Shown one piece after another: positions 36,149-44,974 of a stretch of DNA of 64,000 nucleotides. The DNA is from Acidobacteriota bacterium (GTDB lineage: Bacteria > Pseudomonadota > Alphaproteobacteria > Caulobacterales > Hyphomonadaceae), in assembly GCA_016712445.1 (NCBI GenBank), contig JADJRB010000001.1, positions 2,046,001-2,110,000 of the forward strand, written 5' to 3'. Positions within the stretch are counted from its first letter, which is position 1. Each line of letters opens with the position of its first letter. Made by a program: the position numbers and the translations under genes. Under the pieces are notes generated by a model that saw nothing but the letters and a program-made list of their open reading frames with translations, was not told the origin of the DNA and searched no databases.

Positions 36149-36640
36149 ATGACGACCGCCGGTTCCCCGCCGGGTGATTTCGATTTCCTGTATCACGACT
36201 GGACCGTGCACCATCGCAAGCTCGCGACGCGTCTCGCGGGGGCTGACGACTGGTACGAGTTCGAAGGACTAAGCTCCACGCGGCCTGTGCTCGGCGGCTT
36301 CGGCAACATCGAGGACAATGTCCTGATGGATCCGAACGGCACCTACCGCGCGCTGGCCGTTCGCAATTACGATGCTGCAACCGGTCTCTGGCGCATCTGG
36401 TGGCTCGACATGCGCTTCCCGGACGCCATCGGCGTGCCCGTTGTCGGCCGCTTCAGCGGCGGGCGCGGCGAGTTCGTCACCGACGATACCCACCTCGGCA
36501 AGCCGGTGAAGCTGCGTTTCCTCTGGCAGGTCGATGCAGGGCAAGGGCCCCGCTGGGAGCAGGCCTTGTCGGCCGACGGCGGCGTCACTTGGGAGACCAA
36601 CTGGCAAATGGATTTCCGGCGCGCAGGCGCCGGGAAGTGA
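36149..36640 (+). CDS. DUF1579-like (lipocalin-type beta) protein
   Basis: A 163-residue soluble protein starting two bases after the phosphotransferase stop. The opening FDFLYHDWTVHHRKL, then FEGLSSTRPVLGGFGNIEDNVL, RNYDAATGLWRIWWLD and a terminal WEQALSADGGVTWETNWQMDF is the pattern of DUF1579-like proteins, predicted beta-barrels that may bind small hydrophobic ligands. Its stop overlaps the GTG start of the transporter gene. Function unknown; a ligand-handling role in the same operon is inference. Confidence 0.7.
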   Translation: MTTAGSPPGDFDFLYHDWTVHHRKLATRLAGADDWYEFEGLSSTRPVLGGFGNIEDNVLMDPNGTYRALAVRNYDAATGLWRIWWLDMRFPDAIGVPVVGRFSGGRGEFVTDDTHLGKPVKLRFLWQVDAGQGPRWEQALSADGGVTWETNWQMDFRRAGAGK

Positions 36641-37869
36641 CAACGCCCGCATCAGATGCGCCTGGCCAGGACACGGCGCGCCGCCTGCTCAGCCGCCGCC
36701 AGCTGCTGCTCCTCGCGCTCGCCGCAGCGGTTGTCACCGCCAACGCTTACTACATCCATCCGATCATCGCGCTGGTTGCGCGCGACTTCGGCGTCTCGCC
36801 GTCCGAAATCGGGCTGGTGCCGGCGCTCAACCAGATCGCGCTTGCTGCCGGCATCTTCCTGTTGCTTCCGCTGGGCGACCGCTTCAGCAACCGCCAGCTG
36901 GCCACGATCTTCGCCGCGGGGCAGCTGGCGGGACTTGCCCTGATGGCGTTTGCGACCGACTTCCGGTTGTTCGTGGCCGGATCAACCTTTCTCGGCTTCT
37001 CCACGATCACGCCTTACTTGCTGCCCGCCTATGCCTCGAAGCGCGTCGAGCCTGCGCGGCTCGGGCAGGCCACCGCCACGCTGACGACTGGCGTCATCGC
37101 CGGCATCCTGGTCGCGCGGGTCGGCGCCGGCTGGATCGGCGAACATCTCGGCTGGCGCACGGTGTATTACTTTGCCGCCGCCGTCATGCTGGGCATCACG
37201 CTGCTCCTGCCGCGCATAATGGACGGTCGCGAGAAATCCGCGGCCGATGCGCCGGCGACCAGCTATCTGGCGCTCGTTTTCTCGGTGTTCCCGATCGTGC
37301 GGCGGCACCCGGAGGTTTTGCTGTCCGGCACGATCCAGGGGCTGGGGTTCGGCATCTTCCTGTCGGTCTGGCTAGCACTCGGCCTTCACCTCACCTCGCC
37401 GGAAATGGGCTATGGCACCGACACGGTCGGCTACCTTGCCGCGATGTCGCTGCTCAACCTTGTCACCACGCCCTTTCTCGGCGCCTGGGCTGACCGGACC
37501 GGTCCCCGGCGCGCGCGCTTCCTGATCTCGCTCGTCCAGTTCGGCGCGGTCAGCCTGCTCGGCCTGTTCGGGCACAATCTCTGGCTCCTGCTGATGCCCT
37601 TGCTCGTGATGAACCTCGTCGGCCCGATGATCGACATCACCGGCCGGATGACCTTCCTCAGCCAGCCGCCCGGCGTTCGCACGCGGCTGATGACCGCCTA
37701 CATCGTGCTGATGTTCCTCGGCGGGGGCCTCGCCAGCTGGGCCGCGACCTGGGTCTACGAACATGCCGGCTGGCACGGCACCGCCATGCTGTCGCTGGGC
37801 CTGTCTGCGACGCTCGTCGTCCTCGCATTTCTCGGCCTGCGTCTGGACAAACCCCGCCCGGGCGCCTGA
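36637..37869 (+). CDS. Major facilitator superfamily transporter
   Basis: A 410-residue protein with about twelve membrane helices. The MFS loop signature follows helix 2 (LLPLGDRFSNRQL), and a matching second-half motif is GAWADRTGPRRARF. It is probably a proton-coupled exporter of the small drug or sugar efflux kind. The likely start is GTG at 36637, overlapping the upstream stop in a GTGA junction; no ATG precedes the first helix closely. It is part of the 35058-39157 gene run. Confidence 0.83.
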   Translation: MTTPASDAPGQDTARRLLSRRQLLLLALAAAVVTANAYYIHPIIALVARDFGVSPSEIGLVPALNQIALAAGIFLLLPLGDRFSNRQLATIFAAGQLAGLALMAFATDFRLFVAGSTFLGFSTITPYLLPAYASKRVEPARLGQATATLTTGVIAGILVARVGAGWIGEHLGWRTVYYFAAAVMLGITLLLPRIMDGREKSAADAPATSYLALVFSVFPIVRRHPEVLLSGTIQGLGFGIFLSVWLALGLHLTSPEMGYGTDTVGYLAAMSLLNLVTTPFLGAWADRTGPRRARFLISLVQFGAVSLLGLFGHNLWLLLMPLLVMNLVGPMIDITGRMTFLSQPPGVRTRLMTAYIVLMFLGGGLASWAATWVYEHAGWHGTAMLSLGLSATLVVLAFLGLRLDKPRPGA

Positions 37870-37904
37870 AATGACCCACACAACACAAAGGGAGAGACGG
37901 GCCG

Positions 37905-38813
37905 ATGACCACGATACTGAAAGGTGAGCTGCGCAGTCCGGTAAACCTTCTCACCGAGCAGAAATATGCCGGCCACAAGTCCCTCCATGATGATGCGGAA
38001 GCGGCGCGCCTCGGCATCAAGGCCGGACCGATCGAAGGGCCGACCCACTTCTCGCAATTCGTGCCCTTGCTGGTCGAGGTCTGGGGCAACGCCTGGCACG
38101 AGCGCGGCTGCTTCTCGGCGCACTTCCTCAACATGGTGTTCGAGGGCGAAAAGGTGCGCGCCGAGATCGACCGTCCGGCGCCCGGCGCCACGCGCACCTT
38201 GTGCCGCGCCTTCAAGGAAGATGGCACGCCGGTGCTGGAGGCCAGCGCGAGCCTTGGCCCGGATCACGGCGACACCTTGCTCGAAGAGCGGATGAAGAAG
38301 CTGCGCCCGGCCGACGACCTCGTCATTCTCGCCGATCTGAAGGTCGGCATGACCGGACGCGACAACGAGATCGTCAGCATGGGGCCGGACCAGCACATGG
38401 GCGACCTCTATCCCTTCTCGCTTGCCGACAAGCTGAAGGTGATCACCGAAAACGATCCGGTCTATTCCGATGCCAAAGCCTCGCCTTGGGGCAAGCCGAT
38501 CGTGCCGCTGGAAATGGTCAGTGTGCTGGGTAATTACTCCAGCCATGGCGCACGCTTCCCGGTGAAGAACCCGAGCATCGGCCTGTTTGCGGACCTTGAG
38601 ATCCGCATGGTCGACGGCCCGCTGCTGGTTGGCGAGGAATATCTCCTGAAGCGCGAGGTCGTCGCGCTGTCGGAATCGCGCCGCGTCGAGAATTACTGGG
38701 TGCGGACGAAATTCTTCGACGCGACCGGCAAGCGGCAGGTCGCCGAGATGCTGCTGAACCACGGCGTGATGAAGGCGAGCTATCCGCACTACCCGAAAGA
38801 GCGCCTGGCATGA
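37905..38813 (+). CDS. Probable double-hotdog-fold protein
   Basis: 302 residues, soluble. The first half has GPIEGPTHFSQFVPLLVEVWG followed by FEGEKVRAEI and RAFKEDGTPVLEASASLG; the second half has KPIVPLEMVSVLGNY, IGLFADLEIRMVDGPLLVGEEY and WVRTKFFDATGKRQVAEM. Each half reads like a hotdog unit with the long helix near its start, as in MaoC-type hydratases or thioesterases. The usual catalytic Asp/His pair is not obvious, so activity is uncertain. A GGGAGAGA site precedes the ATG. Its stop overlaps the next gene in an ATGA junction. Confidence 0.55.
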   Translation: MTTILKGELRSPVNLLTEQKYAGHKSLHDDAEAARLGIKAGPIEGPTHFSQFVPLLVEVWGNAWHERGCFSAHFLNMVFEGEKVRAEIDRPAPGATRTLCRAFKEDGTPVLEASASLGPDHGDTLLEERMKKLRPADDLVILADLKVGMTGRDNEIVSMGPDQHMGDLYPFSLADKLKVITENDPVYSDAKASPWGKPIVPLEMVSVLGNYSSHGARFPVKNPSIGLFADLEIRMVDGPLLVGEEYLLKREVVALSESRRVENYWVRTKFFDATGKRQVAEMLLNHGVMKASYPHYPKERLA

Positions 38814-39157
38814 CACCCGCCGCGCTCCGCAAGCATTGCCTGTCGCTGCCCGGCGCCGAATGCGTGGAGCAGTGGGGCGACGACCAGGTCTACAAGATTG
38901 CCGGCAAGATGTTCGCGGCGACCGACAAGGCCTGCACGAAGGTCTCGTTCAAATGCAGCGACGAGGCCTTCCATGTGCTGACGGAATCGGGCGCTGCAGC
39001 ACCTGCGCCGTATCTGGCGCGCGCGAAGTGGGTGCGCGTGGCGCCGGGCGACATGCCGGCTACAGAATTAAAAGAGCGCCTGTCGCTGGCCTACACCATC
39101 GTGCGCGGCGGCCTCACGAAGAAAGTGCAGGCAAACCTGCCGCCCTTCTCGGGTTAG
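38810..39157 (+). CDS. MmcQ/YjbR-family protein
   Basis: A 115-residue protein of the MmcQ/YjbR family: LRKHCLSLPGAECVEQWGDDQVYKIAGKMFA, then VSFKCSDEAFHVL, YLARAKWVRV and LKERLSLAYTIVRGGLTKK. The fold resembles a double-wing DNA-binding module, but the cellular role is not established. Its start overlaps the upstream stop by four bases. Confidence 0.87.
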   Translation: MTPAALRKHCLSLPGAECVEQWGDDQVYKIAGKMFAATDKACTKVSFKCSDEAFHVLTESGAAAPAPYLARAKWVRVAPGDMPATELKERLSLAYTIVRGGLTKKVQANLPPFSG

Positions 39158-39251
39158 GTAGACCTCCTGACTGACCTGTTCGGTTGTGGCCCTTAGCTTT
39201 GACTGCAGGCGGCGGTGACTGCCGCCTGCGCACACAGGCAAGGAGACCGGC

Positions 39252-39701
39252 ATGAAGCTGAAGACAGGCGTGTGGGTAGCCGTGGCGGATGGCGGTCATT
39301 GCGTCATATTCGAGAACCAGGGAACGGCCGTGCATCCGGAATTGAAAGCGCGGCGGACTTACGATCAGGCTGTGCCGCGTACGCACGAGCTTGGCCGGGA
39401 TCAGGCACCTCGCTCGATCAAGTCTGCTGACGGGCGGCGCTCTTCGCAGGAGGCGCCGGACCTGCATCAGCTGGCCGAAGATCGTTTCATCGAGCAGATC
39501 GTGGCCGACCTCGAGACCGATGCTGCGAAAGGCGCATGCAAGGCGCTCGTTGTGGTGGCGCCGCCCGTGGCGTTGGGGCGGATCCGCAAACGCGCCAGCA
39601 GCGACCTGTCGAAGCGGGTGATCGCCTGGATCGACAAGGACCTGACGAAACACCCTGTTCCGGCGATCGCCGAAGCTGTCTCCCGCGCGCTTGAGGCGTG
39701 A
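39252..39701 (+). CDS. Host attachment family protein (baeRF-like)
   Basis: A 149-residue protein resembling the 'required for attachment to host cells' family, a class of small eRF1-like domains. WVAVADGGHCVIFENQG is the typical first strand-helix, followed by LHQLAEDRFIEQIVADLE and ALVVVAPPVALGRIRKR near the middle. The name comes from Agrobacterium genetics and does not imply a host here; a ribosome-linked role is now suspected for the fold. AAGGAG sits before the ATG. It appears to be a stand-alone gene. Confidence 0.8.
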   Translation: MKLKTGVWVAVADGGHCVIFENQGTAVHPELKARRTYDQAVPRTHELGRDQAPRSIKSADGRRSSQEAPDLHQLAEDRFIEQIVADLETDAAKGACKALVVVAPPVALGRIRKRASSDLSKRVIAWIDKDLTKHPVPAIAEAVSRALEA

Positions 39702-39769
39702 CGCCTGCCGGGCCTTGGCAAGCCCGGAAAGCCGGGGGATAGTCCGCACAGCCATCAGGAGCGTGCGCC

Positions 39770-40681
39770 ATGTCCGGTTTTGAAACCATTGTCTACAGCG
39801 CGCAGGACGGCTGCGCCCGCATCACGCTCAACCGGCCCGCCAAGCTCAATGCGCTCTCCTATGTCATGCAGAACGAGCTCAGCGAGGCGCTCTGGGAAGC
39901 CGACAATGATACGTCCGTACACAGCGTGATCCTCGAAGGCGCCGGCCGTGCCTTCTGTGCCGGCTACGACCTTTCGGGGGCCGATGGCGAGGTTCCCGTC
40001 TCGGCCGTCGAGGACAAGGCCTCGCGCAGGTATCGCGGCCACCGCTCCATTGATGACGACGCCTGGCAGCTCGAACGCCAGCAGCGCTGGCGCATGGCGA
40101 TCTTCGACATGCACAAGCCGGTTATCGCCAAGGTGCATGGCTATTGCCTTGCCGGCGGCTGCGACCTTGCGCTGATGAGCGACATGGTGATCGCCGCCGA
40201 CGATGCGACGTTCGGCTTCCCGCCGGCGCGCGACCTTGGCGCGCTGCCGAACCAGTTCTGGGTCTATCATTGCGGGCCTCAATGGGCGAAGCGCCTGATG
40301 CTGACCGGAGACACAATCACGGGCCGCGAAGCGCAGCAGATCGGCCTCGTGATGAAAGCCGTGCCGGAGGCGGACCTCGAAGCCGAAGTCACCGGCCTCG
40401 CCGCGCGCCTCGCCCTGATCGACCCCGATCTCCTCTCCGCCAACAAGCGCATCGTCAATCTCGCCATGGAGCTGATGGGCGCGCGCACGCTGCAGCGCCT
40501 CGCTGTCGAGAACGATATCCGCGGGCACAACACGAAGGCAGCGGCCGGCTTCCGCAAGTCGGTCTCCGAGAACGGCCTCAAGGCCACCTTGCGCGCGCGC
40601 GACGCCGCTTTCGGCGATGGCCGGGCGAGGGTGGACGGGCCGGAAACCCGCGATGCGGACGGGCGCCTCATCGGCGATTGA
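39770..40681 (+). CDS. Enoyl-CoA hydratase/isomerase family protein
   Basis: A 303-residue crotonase-fold enzyme. ITLNRPAKLNAL, the first oxyanion segment AGRAFCAGYDLSGADG and the second GYCLAGGCDLALMSDMVIA are clear. The segment after RDLGALPNQFWVYHCGPQWAKRLML is characteristic of a crotonase subgroup with a ~300-residue length. A hydratase Glu at the usual position is not obvious, so isomerase or hydrolase chemistry is possible. AGGAG precedes the ATG. The SDR gene follows by 35 bases. Confidence 0.83.
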   Translation: MSGFETIVYSAQDGCARITLNRPAKLNALSYVMQNELSEALWEADNDTSVHSVILEGAGRAFCAGYDLSGADGEVPVSAVEDKASRRYRGHRSIDDDAWQLERQQRWRMAIFDMHKPVIAKVHGYCLAGGCDLALMSDMVIAADDATFGFPPARDLGALPNQFWVYHCGPQWAKRLMLTGDTITGREAQQIGLVMKAVPEADLEAEVTGLAARLALIDPDLLSANKRIVNLAMELMGARTLQRLAVENDIRGHNTKAAAGFRKSVSENGLKATLRARDAAFGDGRARVDGPETRDADGRLIGD

Positions 40682-40716
40682 CGCCGCTTTTCAGATCACG
40701 AACCAGGAGACCAGGA

Positions 40717-41553
40717 ATGTCATCCAGAATCAGCGGAAAGGTCATCGTCGTCACCGGCGCCGGCAGCGGTTTCGGCCGCCTCATTTGCCAGCGCGGTGCA
40801 GCGGCGGGCGCGAAGATCGTCGCGGCGGACATCAATGCCGCCGCCCTGAGAGAAACGGTGGATGCAATCACCGCGAGCGGTGGCGCGGCGTCGGCTCTGG
40901 TGACCGATGTGACCGATCTCGCCGCGATGCGCGCGCTTGCGGCGCATGCCGTGGCCACCTTCGGTGCAATCGACGTGATGATCAACAACGCCGGGATCAT
41001 GCCACTCGCGTTCTACGCTGACCATGCCCGCGCCGACGCCGCCTGGGATCGCTGCATCGACATCAATATCAAGGGCGTACTGCACGGCATCCTGGCGGTG
41101 CACGACCAGATGATCGCGCAGGGGCGCGGCCACATCATCAACATCTCCTCGATCTACGGCAATTTCCCGGTAGCCGGCGCCGGCGTCTACGGCGCGACCA
41201 AGGCGGCGGTGAATTTCCTGTCCGAAGCGCTGCGGGTCGAAAGCCAGGGCAAGATCAAGGTTACGATCATCAAGCCGACCGGTGTGCCCGCCACGGGACT
41301 CGGCGCGGCGGTGATCAATCCGGCGGCAATCGTCGGCATCCTCGGCCAGAATGCGGCAACCTACCTGCCGGCGATGCAGTCGGTGCTGGCGGGTACCGCG
41401 CCCGCCGCCGGGCTCGACCCGGAAAACGCCGCCTACCTCGCCCTCGATCCCGGCTTCATCGCCGACCAGGTGCTTCACGCCATCGACCAGCCCTGGGGCG
41501 TTTCGCTTGGCGACGTAACAGTGCGCGCCACCGGCGATGGCTACATCCTCTGA
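40717..41553 (+). CDS. Short-chain dehydrogenase/reductase
   Basis: A 278-residue SDR with VTGAGSGFGRL, VAADIN, TDVTD, NNAGIM, the ISSIYG serine and YGATKAAV. The C-terminal third (IKPTGVPATGLGAAVINPAAIVGILGQN) differs from the minimal fold, suggesting a specific substrate pocket. CAGGAGACCAGGA lies just before the ATG at 40717. The frame is open far upstream but overlaps the crotonase gene. Probably co-transcribed with that gene. Confidence 0.85.
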   Translation: MSSRISGKVIVVTGAGSGFGRLICQRGAAAGAKIVAADINAAALRETVDAITASGGAASALVTDVTDLAAMRALAAHAVATFGAIDVMINNAGIMPLAFYADHARADAAWDRCIDINIKGVLHGILAVHDQMIAQGRGHIINISSIYGNFPVAGAGVYGATKAAVNFLSEALRVESQGKIKVTIIKPTGVPATGLGAAVINPAAIVGILGQNAATYLPAMQSVLAGTAPAAGLDPENAAYLALDPGFIADQVLHAIDQPWGVSLGDVTVRATGDGYIL

Positions 41554-41635
41554 CGGATATTGCCCCGCGCGACCCGATTGCTTCTGTGGCGGTCTGGACT
41601 AAGGTCCGGGCCATAGAAACGGGGGACCCCAATCC

Positions 41636-42913
41636 ATGTCCAGAACCATCGCAGCCGCGCTCGCGGCGCTCTCGCTTGCCGGCGCTGCCGCAGCGCAGGA
41701 AGTCGTCATCCATGCCGGTCACGTGCTCGCCGTGCCGGGTGAGGGCTACCTCACCGAGCAGACGATCCTGATCGAAGGCGGCCGCGTCGTCTCGATCTCG
41801 CCGGGCTACAAGACGCACAAGAAATACCCGGTTCTCGATCTCAAGTCGGCCTACATCCTGCCGGGGCTGATCGACAGCCATGTGCACATCACGAACGAAT
41901 TCAGCCCGACCGGCCGGATCAAGGAATTCGAGGATTCCGACGTCGACGCCGCCTTTGACGGCGCAGCCTTCGCGCTGAAGACGCTGCTTGCCGGCTTTAC
42001 CACCGTCCAGGATGTCGGCGGCCCCAACGACTCCGTGTTCGGCCTGCGCGACGCCATCGCTCGCGGCGCCGTTCCGGGGCCCCGCATGCGCGCTGCCGGC
42101 AGCGCCATCTCGATCACCGGCGGCCACGGCGACATCAACGGCTATTCCGCTGAGGTCATGGCCGCCTTCACCGGCAGCTCCATCTGCAACGGCGCCGACG
42201 ATTGCCGCCGGGCCGTCCGCCAGCAGATCAAGGAAGGTGCCGACCTGATCAAGATCACGGCCACCGGCGGCGTTCTCTCGAACACGGCTGCCGGTCTCGA
42301 GCAGCAGTTCTCGGACGAGGAACTCGCCGCCATCGTCGAGGCGGCGCACGCTATGGGCCGTCAGGTCACGGCGCACGCGCATGGCAAGGGCGGCGTCGAT
42401 GCGGCGCTGCGCGCCGGCGTCGATTCAATCGAGCACGGTTCCTACGTCGATGCGGAATCGATCGAGCTGTTCAAGGAAAACGGCGCCACGCTTGTGCCGA
42501 CCGTGCTCGCGGGCGCGACCGTCGGCACCTGGGTCAACGAGCCCTGGCTTCCGGCGCCGTCGCGCGCCAAGGCCGCCATCGTCGCGCCGCTGCTGCTCGA
42601 CATGCTGCGCCGTGCCCACGAAGGCGGCGTCAATGTCGCGTTCGGGACCGACACGGGCGTCTCCCGCCACGGCGAGAATGCCAAAGAGTTTGCCCTGATG
42701 GTGCAGGCCGGCTTCACGCCGGAAGAAGCGATCCGCTCCGCCACGGTGGTCGCCGCCGAGCACCTCGAAATGGCGAAGGACATCGGCACGCTGGAGCCCG
42801 GCAAGTTTGCCGACCTCGTGGCCGTGACCAAGGACCCGCTCAAGAACGTCACGGAGCTTGAATCGGTCGACTTCGTGATGAAGGGCGGCAAGGTTTACAA
42901 GCCACTGGACTAG
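41636..42913 (+). CDS. Exported imidazolonepropionase-like amidohydrolase
   Basis: 425 residues with a signal peptide (cleavage near AAA-QEV), so a periplasmic metal-dependent hydrolase. Metal and catalytic segments of the amidohydrolase superfamily are visible: LIDSHVHI, LIKITATGGVLS (candidate carbamylated Lys), QVTAHAHGKGG, SIEHGSYVD and AFGTDTGVSRHG. Relatives include secreted Xaa-Pro or Xaa-Arg dipeptidases. The C-terminal ADLVAVTKDPLKN strand closes the beta domain. A family-level call is firm; the substrate is not known. Confidence 0.87.
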   Translation: MSRTIAAALAALSLAGAAAAQEVVIHAGHVLAVPGEGYLTEQTILIEGGRVVSISPGYKTHKKYPVLDLKSAYILPGLIDSHVHITNEFSPTGRIKEFEDSDVDAAFDGAAFALKTLLAGFTTVQDVGGPNDSVFGLRDAIARGAVPGPRMRAAGSAISITGGHGDINGYSAEVMAAFTGSSICNGADDCRRAVRQQIKEGADLIKITATGGVLSNTAAGLEQQFSDEELAAIVEAAHAMGRQVTAHAHGKGGVDAALRAGVDSIEHGSYVDAESIELFKENGATLVPTVLAGATVGTWVNEPWLPAPSRAKAAIVAPLLLDMLRRAHEGGVNVAFGTDTGVSRHGENAKEFALMVQAGFTPEEAIRSATVVAAEHLEMAKDIGTLEPGKFADLVAVTKDPLKNVTELESVDFVMKGGKVYKPLD

Positions 42914-43029
42914 GCGGCCGGACAGGCAGGGTGCGCCGGGTTTTTGACCTGCGCATCCGCCCGGCTTAAGGCTTGCATGGGCGGGCGGTTAACGACCGGG
43001 CCTGTCGCCCGTAAGCTGCGAGACGAGAC

Positions 43030-43860
43030 ATGTTTGCAATCCGCACTGGCACACTTTGCGCTTCCGTCCTTACGCTGGCCGTGCTCGGCGCGTGCGATGC
43101 GCCGCCGCCGGGCACCGCCAAGGCGCCGGTCTCGCCGGACTGCGTGACGCTCGCCGAAGGCTTCTACGAATTCGAAGACGGCCAGTTCCTTGCCGTGTCC
43201 GCCGCCGATGTGTCCCTGAATGGGGCGACCGGCTGGGCCGGCGAAGTCGCCGCCGGCTTTGCAGCGCAGGGCTTTCCCTGGATGAGCCTCAAGGTGCGCG
43301 ACCGCGTTGCCACGCTGATCGGTGCGGCGCCAAGCCCGGAAGCCAAGGCGGCCGCGCTCACCGCCGGTGAAGCCGCCATCGCCGCCCGCCCGGAAGGCGC
43401 CGGCGTGCTCGTCATCGACGGCATCTCGGTGGAAGGCGGCGAACGCGGCGTCGGCGAGAGCCTTGCCGTACTCGTCGATACCGGCGCCACGCTCGAAAGC
43501 TGCCAGCGCGCATTCGACGAGACGATGAACGGGCGCAACATCACCTTCGAATCCGGCAATGCCCGCATCTCGCCGGTCAGCGCCCGCCTGCTCGACGCCG
43601 TCACCGGCGTTGCCACGCTCTGCAGCCAGTTCGTCATCGAGATCGGAGGCCACACCGACACCCGCGGCGCCGATGACTTCAACCTCCGGCTTTCGCAGGA
43701 GCGCGCCGATGCCGTGCGGGCCTACCTTGCCGGCAAGGGTGTCTCCGAAGAGGGGCTCCTGTCGGTCGGCTATGGCGAAACCCGTCCGCTCGATCCGGCG
43801 CCGACACCGGAAGCCTACGACAAGAACCGCCGCACCGAATTCAAGGTCATCGCGCGCTAA
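43030..43860 (+). CDS. OmpA-family lipoprotein
   Basis: 276 residues. A lipobox LGAC gives lipidation at C22. The C-terminal ~110 residues form an OmpA/MotB peptidoglycan-binding domain: NITFESGNARISPVSARLL, FVIEIGGHTDTRGADDFNLRLSQERADAV (diaminopimelate-binding Asp/Arg positions kept) and VGYGETRPLDP. The middle ~130 residues, with two Cys, are not recognised. It should tether an envelope layer to peptidoglycan. It stands alone between the amidohydrolase gene and the convergent DUF2855 gene. Confidence 0.87.
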   Translation: MFAIRTGTLCASVLTLAVLGACDAPPPGTAKAPVSPDCVTLAEGFYEFEDGQFLAVSAADVSLNGATGWAGEVAAGFAAQGFPWMSLKVRDRVATLIGAAPSPEAKAAALTAGEAAIAARPEGAGVLVIDGISVEGGERGVGESLAVLVDTGATLESCQRAFDETMNGRNITFESGNARISPVSARLLDAVTGVATLCSQFVIEIGGHTDTRGADDFNLRLSQERADAVRAYLAGKGVSEEGLLSVGYGETRPLDPAPTPEAYDKNRRTEFKVIAR

Positions 43861-43884
43861 GGCATTCGCCCGGCCTGACCTGCC

Positions 43885-44955
43885 TCAAAAGCGGAGGATG
43901 AGCCCTTTCGACGGCGGCACCTTGGCATCGAGCGTTTTCGTCCACGCCGCCGCAATGGCGTCCTGACCCTTCGCCGTCTCGACCGAAAGGTATTGCGGCG
44001 ACGCCTTGTAGAAATCGAGGAGCGCCTTGCCGAGCCGTGCATTCAGCACATCCGGCCCAAGCGCCTTGGCGCGGTCAGCGGCGTAAGTCGGCACGAAGAA
44101 GAATTCCGGCTGCGGATCGGGCAGGGCGATCGGCGCCCGGTTGCCCTCCCAGTCCGTCACGCCGATCACCAGGCTGCGTACCAACCGGTCGCGCAGCGCG
44201 TTGTGAACGTCGGCGGTCAGCGTCGGGCGGCCGAGGAAATCGACATAGGCCGTCAGCCCGCGCGCATGCAGTTGGTCGGCCTCGTCATACGTGCACACCC
44301 GCGCATAGAGGCCTGTGCCCTGCACATAGGCCTTGTTGGCGGGCGAGGTGAGCGCCACGGCCTCCACAGCGCCGCGCTGCTTCAGGCAATGGGCCAGCGC
44401 CAGCGCCGTCTTCGACGAGGCGCTGGAGATCACCACCGTCTCCGGCACGTTGTCGCCCGACTCCATCAGGCAATCGTCGATCATGAACCCGGTGGTGAAC
44501 AACGGCCGGAACAGCATCTGCTGGGCTTCCATCGATGCGTCATAGCTCGGGTCGGCCGCGGTGAAGATGTAAGTATTGTAGATCGGTGCGAGGCCCTGCC
44601 GGTGCGCCGCGCCGTCCATGAAGCTCTCCTTGCCGGCGCGCACCGGCGTCACATCGAACTCGTCCGAGATCGGAAGGTATCCGTAAACCCGGGCGCCCAC
44701 GGGCACGCCGTCCGCATTCGATTCCGCCACCGTCGCAAAGCCCCACACGGGCACCCGGCCATAGGCGGCATCGGCGGCAGGGAAGAAGTTCCAGTAGCCC
44801 ATCGCCTCGCCGAACGACGCGTAGGTGACATTGTTGGCCGTCAGCGCGAACGCCGCCACCTTCAGGCGCGCAGCGCCGGGCGCCAGCTTGCCCAGCTTCG
44901 ATTGTGTCCACACACCGTCGCGCAGGTTTGCGCGCTTGATCAGGAAGTCTGCCAT
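43885..44955 (-). CDS. DUF2855 family protein
   Basis: A 356-residue protein. LTANNVTYASFGEAMGYWNFFPA, VPVWGFATVAES, ARVYGYLPISDE, TTGFMIDDCL and VVISSASSKTALALAHCL are hallmarks of DUF2855 and resemble the quinone-reductase branch of medium-chain dehydrogenases with a broken GxGxxG loop. It may therefore bind a nucleotide or be an oxidoreductase, but no activity is known. An AGGGGAC site precedes the start. It ends the P450-SDR-P450-crotonase run, 19 bases after the crotonase stop, which links it to oxidation of a hydrophobic substrate. Confidence 0.83.
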   Translation of the reverse strand: MADFLIKRANLRDGVWTQSKLGKLAPGAARLKVAAFALTANNVTYASFGEAMGYWNFFPAADAAYGRVPVWGFATVAESNADGVPVGARVYGYLPISDEFDVTPVRAGKESFMDGAAHRQGLAPIYNTYIFTAADPSYDASMEAQQMLFRPLFTTGFMIDDCLMESGDNVPETVVISSASSKTALALAHCLKQRGAVEAVALTSPANKAYVQGTGLYARVCTYDEADQLHARGLTAYVDFLGRPTLTADVHNALRDRLVRSLVIGVTDWEGNRAPIALPDPQPEFFFVPTYAADRAKALGPDVLNARLGKALLDFYKASPQYLSVETAKGQDAIAAAWTKTLDAKVPPSKGLILRF

Positions 44956-44974
44956 TGAAGCCGTCCCCTTGGCC

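Noticed and set aside
34947..36380. Minus-strand open frame extending the L,D-transpeptidase upstream
   Set aside because: The signal peptide begins at 34946. The extension is antisense to the phosphotransferase gene with its intact HGD and DWE motifs.
39708..39727. CCGGGC/GCCCGG inverted repeat after the host-attachment gene
   Set aside because: The stem is short and no T-run follows, so it is too weak to call a terminator.
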